A program made the position numbers and the translations under genes. A stretch of DNA of 9,699 nucleotides, taken from contig DPZW01000027.1 of assembly GCA_003536545.1 (NCBI GenBank), positions 1 through 9,699 on the forward strand, read 5' to 3'. A model generated the notes under the pieces. That model ran no database searches, was not told where the DNA came from, and saw only the letters and a list, made by a program, of their open reading frames with translations. This DNA is from Rhodospirillaceae bacterium (GTDB taxonomy: Bacteria; Pseudomonadota; Alphaproteobacteria; UBA11073). Shown one piece after another: positions 1-6,749 of the stretch (position 1 is its first letter; every line of letters starts with the position of its first letter).

Positions 1-13
1 GCTCTTCCGATCT
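1..13. other. Illumina sequencing-adapter remnant at contig end
   Basis: The first 13 bases, GCTCTTCCGATCT, are identical to the shared 3' end of the standard Illumina read-1 and read-2 adapters. They sit exactly at the window start, and the gpsA reading frame becomes convincing only just after them. This is best read as untrimmed adapter left on an assembled contig, not genomic DNA. The four codons it would add to gpsA (Leu-Phe-Arg-Ser) should be discarded. Confidence 0.9.
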
Positions 14-829
14 AATGTTGTTGTTACAGCTGATGCCAAATCACTGGCAGCGTCCAAAGTTATTCTGCTCGTGGTGCCGACCCAATTTGTGCCGGATGTT
101 TTATCGGGATTAAAAAATGATTTGCCCGAATCTGCGCCCGTCGTGATTTGCGGCAAGGGCATTCATGTACAAAGCCAGAAATTATTGCCCGAAATTGCTG
201 CAGAAATTTTACCCGACCATTCCATTGCGGTTTTATCCGGCCCCAATCTGGCACCTGAGGTCGCGCGCGGTTTGCCTGCCGCCGCCACTATTGCCGCCAA
301 AGATGATGAAACAGCAAAAATGATTGCCGGATATTTGCGTACGCCAGCGTTTCGTCCCTATGCATCGACGGATGTGATCGGCGTCGCCCTGGCGGGGGCT
401 TTGAAAAATGTCATCGCGCTGGCATCCGGCATGGTGATTGGCGCGGGTCTGGGCGAAAACGCGCAGGCGGCCATTATCACGCGCGGCATGGCAGAAATCG
501 CGCGTCTGGGCGCAGCCATGGGGGCGCGGCCGGAAACATTTATGAGTCTGGCAGGCATTGGTGACATGATGCTGACGTGTCATGCAAAAACTTCGCGGAA
601 TTTTTCCTGTGGTTTTGCATTGGGCCAGGGGCAAAGCCTGTCTGATATCATGGCAAGCCGCAACAGCGTGACCGAAGGTGTGACGACGGTTGGCCCCGCG
701 CTCGCGCTCGCAGAAAAATATAAAATTGAATTGCCGATTTGCGCAGTAGTGGCTTCGGTTTTGAATGATGAAATGAATGTGGGGGCTGCGCTCGCGCAAT
801 TGATGGCGCGCCCTTTGAAAACAGAATAA
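14..829 (+). CDS. gpsA: NAD(P)H-dependent glycerol-3-phosphate dehydrogenase, 5'-truncated
   Basis: Cytosolic enzyme that reduces dihydroxyacetone phosphate to sn-glycerol 3-phosphate, the backbone precursor of phospholipids. About 271 residues are present; the family is usually about 330, so roughly 60 N-terminal residues with the Rossmann nucleotide-binding glycine motif are lost beyond the contig end. The visible part starts in the beta strand before the conserved V-P-T/S-Q segment (VVPTQF). It then shows the KG motif (GKGIH), SGPNLAPEVARGLPAA, the catalytic-lysine motif GALKNV (Lys codon at 404-406), the glycine-rich GAGLGENAQAA, ITRGMAEIARLG, AGIGDMMLTC and the C-terminal SRN-x3-CGFALGQG signature. 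No frameshift is seen. The TAA stop lies 15 bases before tgt, on the same strand, so co-transcription is likely. The identity is secure; only the 5' end is missing. Confidence 0.95.
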   Translation, partial: NVVVTADAKSLAASKVILLVVPTQFVPDVLSGLKNDLPESAPVVICGKGIHVQSQKLLPEIAAEILPDHSIAVLSGPNLAPEVARGLPAAATIAAKDDETAKMIAGYLRTPAFRPYASTDVIGVALAGALKNVIALASGMVIGAGLGENAQAAIITRGMAEIARLGAAMGARPETFMSLAGIGDMMLTCHAKTSRNFSCGFALGQGQSLSDIMASRNSVTEGVTTVGPALALAEKYKIELPICAVVASVLNDEMNVGAALAQLMARPLKTE

Positions 830-844
830 TCACGGAAATTTTTA

Positions 845-2020
845 ATGAAAAAATTCGCTTTTGACATTCTGCATCAGGATAAAAATACGCGCGCGCGGAT
901 TGGCCGTCTCACTACGCCGCATGGCAGCATTGAAACCCCAAATTTTATTTTTTGTGCAACCAAAGCCGCAATGAAAGCCTGTGGCCCACATGATCTGTGC
1001 GCGTTGGGCGTGGATATTATTTTATCCAATACCTATCATTTGTTGATTCAGCCCGGTTCGGAATTGGTGCAAAAAATGGGCGGCTTGCATGATTTTATGC
1101 AATGGCAGGGGCCGATGCTTACCGATAGCGGTGGTTACCAGATTTTCGCGATGGGCCATGGTTCTATCTCGGCAGAAATCAAACGCAAATCTATTTCAGG
1201 CCGCCGCAAAACCTTGAGCAAAATCACAGAAGACGGCGCGCTGTTTCAATCCTATACCGACGGCAAAGAAATTTTTCTCACTCCTGAAAGTTCTATTCAA
1301 ATTCAGCGCGAACTCGGCGCGGATTTGATTGTAATGCTGGATGAATGCACGCCCTTTCATGTTGATAAAGAATATACTGCGCGTTCCATGCGCATGACGC
1401 ATCGTTGGGGCGATAGATGTCTGGCAGAATTTAATCGCAGTGATGACGGGCGGCAGCAACTTTATGGCATCGTACAGGGCGGTGTTTATCCCGATTTGCG
1501 GCGTGAAGCCGCTGAATATACAGCATCACGCCCGTTTTTTGGGACAGCTGTGGGCGGTTGTCTGGGTGATACGAAAAACGCTATTATTGAAATTGCCAAT
1601 TATGCGATGCCTTATGTTGCGCCGGATCGCCCGACGCATCTGCTCGGCATTGGCGGCATTGAGGAAATTATTCGCGGCGTCATGCTTGGTATCGATACCT
1701 TTGATTGCGTATCGCCAACGCGTATGGCGCGCCATGGCTGGGCTCTTGCGCCGTTTGAGCCAGCGGGCCGCATCAATATCCGCAATGCACAGCACCGCGA
1801 AGATCATAACCCATTGGATACCACGCTGAATAACCCCGCCTCCAGCCAATTTTCACGCGCCTATTTGCATCATTTGTTCCGCGCAGGTGAAATGCTGGGC
1901 ATGCAATTGCTCACGCAGCATAATATTGCCGTGATGGTGCGTTTGATGGCGGAGGTACGCGCAGCTATTCGCGCCGGTGATATGGCTGGCCTTGCCGCGC
2001 GCTACGGCGTGAAATTATAA
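845..2020 (+). CDS. tgt: tRNA-guanine (queuine/preQ1) transglycosylase, divergent form without zinc-site cysteines
   Basis: The family exchanges guanine-34 in the anticodon of GUN tRNAs for preQ1 (most bacteria) or queuine (eukaryotes and some bacteria). Length, 391 residues, is close to the usual 370-390. The catalytic framework is intact: SNTYHL (61-66), TDSGGYQIF with Asp94, DECTP with Asp166, YGIVQGG with Gln211, VGG (236-238), and DTFDCVSPTR with nucleophile Asp287. Three features are odd. The C-x-C-x2-C zinc ligands before SRAYLHHLF are Leu328, Asn330 and Ser333, with no gap in the alignment, although the usual zinc His (LLTQHN, His359) remains. Residues about 104-127 form an insertion of about 18 residues between QIF and ITEDG. 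The loop after GG reads CLGD, one residue shorter than the common LAVGE. The start ATG has CGGAA 7 bases upstream. It sits between gpsA and tilS. Family membership is certain; activity, zinc content and base specificity are open. Confidence 0.93.
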   Translation: MKKFAFDILHQDKNTRARIGRLTTPHGSIETPNFIFCATKAAMKACGPHDLCALGVDIILSNTYHLLIQPGSELVQKMGGLHDFMQWQGPMLTDSGGYQIFAMGHGSISAEIKRKSISGRRKTLSKITEDGALFQSYTDGKEIFLTPESSIQIQRELGADLIVMLDECTPFHVDKEYTARSMRMTHRWGDRCLAEFNRSDDGRQQLYGIVQGGVYPDLRREAAEYTASRPFFGTAVGGCLGDTKNAIIEIANYAMPYVAPDRPTHLLGIGGIEEIIRGVMLGIDTFDCVSPTRMARHGWALAPFEPAGRINIRNAQHREDHNPLDTTLNNPASSQFSRAYLHHLFRAGEMLGMQLLTQHNIAVMVRLMAEVRAAIRAGDMAGLAARYGVKL

Positions 2021-2955
2021 TGTTTGAAAAAAATGCACGGATCGCAGTGGCTGTCTCGGGTGGGCCAGATAGCATGGCGTTATTGCATTTAATGTATACA
2101 GCTACAAAAAATATTGTCGCACTGACCGTGGATCACGGTTTGCGCAAGGAAAGCATGGCGGAGGCCAAGACAATTGCAGCCTGGTGTCAGAAACATAAAA
2201 TTACGCATCACATTTTAAAATGGCGCGGTGAAAAACCGAAAACCGCTGTGCATGAAGCAGCGCGCACAGCGCGTTATGATCTGCTGCAAAACTGGTGCCG
2301 TAAAAACAAAATTCTGCATCTGGCAACCGCGCATCACGCAGATGATAACGCTGAGACTATTCTGCAGCGTATTGCCAAGGCATCCGGCACGCAGGGCCTT
2401 GCGGGTATGCAGGAACATACGTTTTTACCGCATTTGCATATCTGGCGGCCGTTGTTGCTAAATTATAAATCTGAACTGGTGGCTTATTGCGCACAATATA
2501 AAATTCCTTTTGCGCAGGATGCGAGCAATGACAATCCTAAATTCGCGCGAGGGCGTTTGCGCGGCGCAGCAGATGTTTTATCTGCCGAAGGCCTCACGAC
2601 AAAAAACTTAAACCTGCTCGCGCAAAAACAATTTTTGGCAGCGCAGGCCATTGAAAATCAGGCGGCAGAATTTCTGGCAAACTATGCGAGACTGGTCCCC
2701 AAAACAGAATCTGTTTTTACCTTAAAGCCATGGCAGAGTTTGCCCGATGCCACGGCGCAACATGTTTTGGATTATGTCTTAAAATTAACCAGCGGCGCAT
2801 ACGCGCCCATTCGCAGCGAAAGCCTGGGGAATCTGCGCGCTATGCTGGCGGGCAATGATTTTCGTGCCAAAACACTGGGCCATTGCCGAATTCACATCAA
2901 AAAAACCAAAAGTGATGCAAGGGTGATTATTACGCCCGAAGCCGCCCGTGGCTGA
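2020..2955 (+). CDS. tilS: tRNA(Ile)-lysidine synthase, short form
   Basis: An ATP-dependent enzyme that attaches lysine to C34 of tRNA-Ile(CAU), giving lysidine, so that the tRNA reads AUA and is charged with isoleucine. The N-type ATP pyrophosphatase domain is clear: PP-loop SGGPDS (13-18), TVDHGLR (36-42), a conserved EAARTARYDLL segment (79-89), ATAHHADDNAETIL (102-115), and DASNDNPKFARGRLR (167-181). At 311 residues it lacks the extra C-terminal domains of the 432-residue E. coli enzyme. Short forms of this size are known (for example Aquifex), and the alphaproteobacterial pattern is compatible, so it is not judged truncated. The start ATG overlaps the tgt stop (TAATG) with no evident Shine-Dalgarno, which suggests translational coupling. 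Only 12 residues precede the PP-loop, which is short; the frame is open further upstream, so a non-ATG start inside tgt is possible. Placement just before ftsH is common in proteobacteria. Confidence 0.95.
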   Translation: MFEKNARIAVAVSGGPDSMALLHLMYTATKNIVALTVDHGLRKESMAEAKTIAAWCQKHKITHHILKWRGEKPKTAVHEAARTARYDLLQNWCRKNKILHLATAHHADDNAETILQRIAKASGTQGLAGMQEHTFLPHLHIWRPLLLNYKSELVAYCAQYKIPFAQDASNDNPKFARGRLRGAADVLSAEGLTTKNLNLLAQKQFLAAQAIENQAAEFLANYARLVPKTESVFTLKPWQSLPDATAQHVLDYVLKLTSGAYAPIRSESLGNLRAMLAGNDFRAKTLGHCRIHIKKTKSDARVIITPEAARG

Positions 2956-2988
2956 TTGCATTTCATCGCGCAGCATTCTATTTATAAG
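2956..2988 (+). promoter_or_regulatory. Possible weak promoter for ftsH
   Basis: The 65-base gap between tilS and ftsH contains TATAAG (2983-2988), five of six matches to a sigma70 -10 box, about 32 bases before the ftsH start. No good -35 is correctly spaced: TTGCAT (2956-2961) is 21 bases away, which is too far. No sigma32-like heat-shock box was recognised. ftsH may be read from the upstream operon, from this weak element, or from both. Confidence 0.25.
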
Positions 2989-3020
2989 GTAATAAAAACA
3001 CCGGCTGAAAGACAAAGAAA

Positions 3021-4964
3021 TTGGCTCCTCCTCCTCGCGATCCGAATAATTCTGGCCCTGGTGGCCCCAATCTTTTCCGTGCCTTGGCGACATGGCTTGT
3101 CATCGGACTCGTGCTCGCCGCCGTGTTTAATTTGTACCAGGAGCCGGCTGTGCAGGTACCTGCGAATGCCATCGCCTATACGGATTTTTTAGCTGAAGTG
3201 AAAAGCGGAAAAATTTCCGAAGTTTTGCAAAAAGGTAATGTGTTGTCAGGCCGCCGCGCCGATGGCCAAAGCTTTTCAACCTTGATGCCTGAAGATTCCA
3301 ATCTGGTGAATCGCCTGACGGAATCCAATGTGCGTTTGAACGTACAGCCGGAAGATAAGCCATCGTTCCTGGCGAATTTATTATTGTCTATTTTGCCGAT
3401 GATTTTGCTGATTGGCGTGTGGGTTTATTTCATGCGCCAGATGGGCGGCGGTGCAGGCGGCAAGGGCGGTGCGATGGGCTTTGGCCGTTCCCGGGCGAAA
3501 ATGCTGGGCGAGAAAGATATCAAGGTGACGTTTGATGATGTCGCCGGCATTGACGAAGCGCGCCAGGAGCTGGTTGAGGTGGTTGATTTCTTAAAAGACC
3601 CGCCCAAATTTCAACGTTTGGGCGGCAAGATTCCCAAGGGTGTTTTGCTGGTAGGTCCGCCAGGGACGGGTAAGACATTGCTTGCCAAGGCTATTGCGGG
3701 CGAAGCGGGCGTGCCGTTTTTCAGCATTTCCGGTTCTGACTTTGTGGAAATGTTTGTTGGCGTGGGTGCATCACGTGTTAGGGATATGTTTGAACAAGGC
3801 AAGAAAAATGCACCCTGCATTATTTTTATTGATGAGATTGATGCCGTAGGGCGTCATCGTGGTGCGGGCCTTGGCGGCGGGAATGATGAGCGTGAACAAA
3901 CGCTGAACCAGTTGCTTGTAGAGATGGATGGTTTCGAGGCGAATGAAGGTGTGATTTTAATCGCTGCCACAAATCGTCCGGATGTGTTGGATCCGGCATT
4001 GCTGCGCCCGGGCCGGTTTGACCGCCAGGTGGTGGTAGCTAATCCGGATGTTGCGGGCCGCGAGAAAATTCTGAAAGTGCATATGCGCAAAACGCCGCTG
4101 GAAGATAACGTGGATCCGCGCATCATCGCGCGAGGCACACCCGGCTTTTCCGGTGCGGACCTGGCCAACCTGATTAACGAAGCTGCATTGCTGGCTGCAC
4201 GAAAAGGTAAAAAGGCTGTTGGCATGACGGATCTTGAAGAAGCCAAAGATAAAGTGATGATGGGCGCGGAACGCCGTTCGATGGTGATGAGTGATGCTGA
4301 GAAGAAACTCACTGCCTATCACGAAGCCGGTCATGCCGTGATTGCACTGATCGAGCCGGAGAGCGATCCTATCCATAAAGCCACCATCATTCCGCGCGGC
4401 CGCGCGCTGGGCATGGTGATGCGTTTGCCAGAGGGTGATCGTTTGTCCGTATCCGTTGCGAAACTCAAAGCTGATCTGGCGGTCGCGATGGGTGGACGGG
4501 TGGCCGAAGAAATGATTTTCGGCGCAGAAAAAGTGACCACGGGTGCGAGCAGCGATATCGCAATGGTGACGAACATCGCCACGCGCATGGTGACCGAATG
4601 GGGTATGAGTGAAAGTCTGGGATTATTGGCTTATGGCTCACCGGAACGTGAAGTTTTTCTGGGCCATAGCGTGACACAAAGCAAAAATATTTCTGATGAT
4701 ACTGCGCGCCAGGTGGATACTGAAGTGCGTAAAATCGCCGACGCTGCACTGGCGCGCGCGCGCCAGGTGTTGACGGATAACCGCGATAAACTTGAAGCCA
4801 TTGCTCAGGCTTTGCTGGAATATGAAACCCTGACCGGCGATGAAATGCGCGGCCTGATGGAAGGGAAGAAAATCGAACGCACGGCAGAGGAATCCGCGCG
4901 GCCAAAAGTGGTGGCGGGCTCGCGCAGGGGATCACTGGGTGCATTTTCAGCGACAGAGGCATAA
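3021..4964 (+). CDS. ftsH: ATP-dependent zinc metalloprotease FtsH
   Basis: Membrane-anchored hexameric AAA+ protease that degrades misassembled membrane proteins and some cytosolic regulators. Length, 647 residues, is typical. Order of parts: TM helix 1 (about 19-38), a periplasmic domain, TM helix 2 (about 117-138, ending FMRQMGGG), and an AAA+ domain with Walker A GPPGTGKT (212-219), the pore-loop segment FVEMFVGVGASR, Walker B IIFIDEID (267-274) and a second region of homology with arginine fingers (NRPD...LLRPGRFDR). The M41 protease domain follows, with zinc site HEAGH (434-438) and third ligand Asp512 (TTGASSDI). The only usable start is TTG at 3021: a TGA lies in frame at 3006-3008, and translation from here gives a normal N-terminus before TM1. 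The upstream region is A/G-rich (GAAAGACAAAGAAA) without a classic Shine-Dalgarno. Codons 3-5 are a Pro-Pro-Pro run, unusual for this family's start and a potential EF-P-dependent pause. Confidence 0.97.
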   Translation: MAPPPRDPNNSGPGGPNLFRALATWLVIGLVLAAVFNLYQEPAVQVPANAIAYTDFLAEVKSGKISEVLQKGNVLSGRRADGQSFSTLMPEDSNLVNRLTESNVRLNVQPEDKPSFLANLLLSILPMILLIGVWVYFMRQMGGGAGGKGGAMGFGRSRAKMLGEKDIKVTFDDVAGIDEARQELVEVVDFLKDPPKFQRLGGKIPKGVLLVGPPGTGKTLLAKAIAGEAGVPFFSISGSDFVEMFVGVGASRVRDMFEQGKKNAPCIIFIDEIDAVGRHRGAGLGGGNDEREQTLNQLLVEMDGFEANEGVILIAATNRPDVLDPALLRPGRFDRQVVVANPDVAGREKILKVHMRKTPLEDNVDPRIIARGTPGFSGADLANLINEAALLAARKGKKAVGMTDLEEAKDKVMMGAERRSMVMSDAEKKLTAYHEAGHAVIALIEPESDPIHKATIIPRGRALGMVMRLPEGDRLSVSVAKLKADLAVAMGGRVAEEMIFGAEKVTTGASSDIAMVTNIATRMVTEWGMSESLGLLAYGSPEREVFLGHSVTQSKNISDDTARQVDTEVRKIADAALARARQVLTDNRDKLEAIAQALLEYETLTGDEMRGLMEGKKIERTAEESARPKVVAGSRRGSLGAFSATEA

Positions 4965-4977
4965 AACAGGCCTGGGC

Positions 4978-4993
4978 TGACATTTAACTGTCA
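4978..4993. repeat. Perfect inverted repeat TGACA-N6-TGTCA, candidate operator
   Basis: TGACA (4978-4982) and TGTCA (4989-4993) are perfect inverted copies separated by six bases (TTTAAC). The dyad lies in the intergenic region before dotM and covers the proposed -35 hexamer, where a dimeric repressor or activator would act. Centre-to-centre spacing of the half-sites is 11 bases, one helical turn. The regulator is unknown, and a 5-base dyad can occur by chance. Confidence 0.4.
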
Positions 4994-5011
4994 TGATTCC
5001 TCTGCTAGGAT
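4984..5011 (+). promoter_or_regulatory. Putative sigma70-type promoter for the dotM-dotL operon
   Basis: TTAACT (4984-4989, four of six to TTGACA) is separated by 16 bases from TAGGAT (5006-5011, four of six to TATAAT). The latter is preceded by TG one base upstream (TGC-TAGGAT), an extended -10 motif that can compensate for a weak -35. Transcription would begin near 5018, giving a very short leader that runs straight into the dotM ribosome binding site. It is the only sizeable gap before the three-gene operon, which supports a promoter here. Confidence 0.45.
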
Positions 5012-5017
5012 GCGCGC

Positions 5018-5024
5018 AAAGGGA
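5018..5024 (+). promoter_or_regulatory. Ribosome binding site of dotM
   Basis: AAAGGGA lies six bases (from the last G) upstream of the ATG at 5030. It is the strongest leader of the window among the clear starts and fixes the start of dotM. Confidence 0.6.
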
Positions 5025-5029
5025 TTCAT

Positions 5030-6253
5030 ATGTCTAAACCGGGTGAAGCAGATCAGGGCGTGGCCACATTTTTAATGGTGGGGCTATTGGCGTTGCTGGC
5101 TTATGGCATCTGGTATTTATTTCGTGAGCAGATAATCGATTTCGTGCGTTTTGTGCGGGTCGGCCAATTATATCTGATTGGATTTTTTACAGACAGGGTG
5201 GCAATGCCCGATGGTTCCACGGTGACACCCGCCCAGCTTTATGAATGGTTGGCCTCATCCAAGGCGGATAATCTCACCTGGGGACAATTATCGCTGGTCA
5301 GCACCACCATCGTGCCACAGTTTTTGCGTTGGCCCGCTGTTGTCCTATTGCTGGCGATGGGATTTGCCGGTTATAAATTTTCGCCGCGTCGTAAATTGCG
5401 CCAGAATTTTAATCTCGAAGATCTGATCAAGGTGCAGGCCACTGCCTGGCCGGTGATTACACCCATTACCAAACTTAATCCTGCCACAGGTCCCCAGCGC
5501 GCGCCGGGTGATACGCTGTCTGCACGTCTGCCCATTTTTGCCGAAGCCCTGACACCGGAAGAATTTGTGGCGTTTAATCATATTCCGATGGAAGGAAAAT
5601 TATTAGATCGCGAAGCCGCCACACGTGTTTTTACCCGTCAATTGGGTATGCGCTGGCAGGGGTTTGAAAAACTTCCGATCCATTATCAGGCCTTGGCGGC
5701 CGTCTTTGCGACCAAGGGCGCGCGCAAACGGGATGAAGCAGACAGACTGCTGAGCGAGATTGCAGTTTCCTGGTCGCCAAAAACAGGCCTGAATCTTTCC
5801 CCGGCATTAAAAGGGCGCATCAAAAGTATTTTGCGCGATCCAAAGGTGGGCGGCGAAGCAGCCAAGATCATGTCAGGCCATGCCTATGTGATACCGGGCA
5901 TGTTTCGTCTGTTGTTATGGGCACGTGAACGCGGCGGGGTTCTGGCAGCTGCAACGTTTTTGTGGCTGCGCGCGATCGATCGTACCTTGTGGTATCCACT
6001 CAATAACGCGGGCCGCCGGACGTTTCATGCTGAAGCTGCCGGTGCAGTTGCGCATTATTATGCTGAGAAATTTTTGCGCCGCCCATTGATTATTCCCAAA
6101 GTGCAGGGTGCGGTGGAATCTCTGGTGGAGCATATGCAGGAAACGGAAACCCCCCTGCCATCCGCCATGCTGCCACCCCGCCGCACGAAAGCCAAATACG
6201 CAACGCCGCAGCGCGGCAACCAGTCTTTGTCTGTTTCCGGAGCCAGCGCATGA
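5030..6253 (+). CDS. dotM: Type IVB secretion system coupling-complex protein DotM/IcmP (TrbA-like)
   Basis: Inner-membrane partner of the DotL ATPase in Dot/Icm-type secretion systems; TrbA is the relative in IncI conjugation. In Legionella the cytosolic domain recruits effectors through a basic patch that binds Glu-rich signals. The 407 residues show TM helix 1 (about 11-32), a short periplasmic part, TM helix 2 (about 98-116), then a large cytosolic domain. The family signature is in the C-terminal half: HAYVIPGMFRLLLWARERGG (284-303), FLWLRAIDRTLWYPLNNAGR (310-329), then AEAAGAVAHYYAEK (334-347). Basic clusters occur at KGARKR (229-234) and in a tail rich in Arg/Lys (PPRRTKAK, 382-389); the tail from about 376 looks disordered and has no known function. 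Legionella IcmP is about 376 residues, so this one is slightly longer. The start has a good ribosome binding site, and the stop overlaps the next ATG. It could belong to a conjugation system instead of an effector system; the sequence alone does not decide. Confidence 0.88.
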   Translation: MSKPGEADQGVATFLMVGLLALLAYGIWYLFREQIIDFVRFVRVGQLYLIGFFTDRVAMPDGSTVTPAQLYEWLASSKADNLTWGQLSLVSTTIVPQFLRWPAVVLLLAMGFAGYKFSPRRKLRQNFNLEDLIKVQATAWPVITPITKLNPATGPQRAPGDTLSARLPIFAEALTPEEFVAFNHIPMEGKLLDREAATRVFTRQLGMRWQGFEKLPIHYQALAAVFATKGARKRDEADRLLSEIAVSWSPKTGLNLSPALKGRIKSILRDPKVGGEAAKIMSGHAYVIPGMFRLLLWARERGGVLAAATFLWLRAIDRTLWYPLNNAGRRTFHAEAAGAVAHYYAEKFLRRPLIIPKVQGAVESLVEHMQETETPLPSAMLPPRRTKAKYATPQRGNQSLSVSGASA

Positions 6254-6744
6254 GCAAAAAAAATAAATCAGGTGCAAACGCAACCTATGTTCGCGGGATT
6301 TTAACCATTGATTTGCCGCATGCGATCTCGCCCGTGTTATGGCGTCAGGAAATCAAGGATGTGACACATATTTCTTTTGCGTTACAGGTTTTGCCCGGCG
6401 GTGAACGCGCATTGGTTTTGCGCGCCAATGATGGTGCGGAGCAAATTATCGCAAGCTTTGGTAATCAGGCAGCGGCGGATGAAGCTTTAGCGGCACTGCG
6501 CGAGATTTTATTGAATCCGCAAAGCAGTGGGCAGGCCTGGCGGCGCGGGTTATGGCGCATTTTAAAATGGCTGGTGATTGTGGTGCTGCTCTGGTGGGCG
6601 GCACGTTTTGCGATGAGCCTTTATGTCACGCTGGAAGCACAAAAAATTGTGCAGGAAGCAGAATCTGAAACAGCCAAAGCCAATGCGCCACCTGAAGGTG
6701 TGCCCATTATTGCAGATGATTATCTGCAGGCTCCGACAGAGTAG
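6250..6744 (+). CDS. Unrecognised single-pass membrane protein between dotM and dotL
   Basis: I do not recognise this 164-residue protein. Residues 1-10 are basic and polar. Residues about 12-90 look like a small folded cytosolic domain: several predicted beta strands (YVRGILTIDL, ISFALQVL, ALVLRAND, QIIASF) followed by an alanine-rich helix (AAADEALAALREIL). This strand-then-helix order recalls pleckstrin-homology-like folds, but that is only an impression. One strong transmembrane helix follows (about 104-123, WLVIVVLLWWAARFAMSLYV), preceded by basic WRRGLWRILK. That predicts an N-in orientation with about 40 residues outside, including acidic, helical EAQKIVQEAESETAKA. The gene starts inside the dotM stop (ATGA overlap) with GGAG seven bases upstream, and ends five bases before dotL. 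It is therefore translationally tied to both and probably works with them. IncI plasmids have a thioredoxin-like trbB at this position; this protein has no Cys and is unrelated to that. Confidence 0.85.
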   Translation: MSKKNKSGANATYVRGILTIDLPHAISPVLWRQEIKDVTHISFALQVLPGGERALVLRANDGAEQIIASFGNQAAADEALAALREILLNPQSSGQAWRRGLWRILKWLVIVVLLWWAARFAMSLYVTLEAQKIVQEAESETAKANAPPEGVPIIADDYLQAPTE

Positions 6745-6749
6745 CGCGC

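Noticed and set aside
2020..2955. tilS as a truncated pseudogene because it is far shorter than the E. coli enzyme
   Set aside because: All PP-loop ATPase motifs are present, the frame is intact, and functional short TilS proteins near 310 residues are known.
3854..4376. Open frames on the minus strand opposite ftsH of 139-152 codons
   Set aside because: They lie fully inside a confidently identified gene, show no recognisable domain, and arise from codon bias of the plus-strand frame.
4967..4974. CAGGCCTG palindrome just after the ftsH stop, considered as a terminator stem
   Set aside because: It is an 8-base palindrome with no loop and no T-tract after it. Restriction-site-like palindromes of this size are common by chance.
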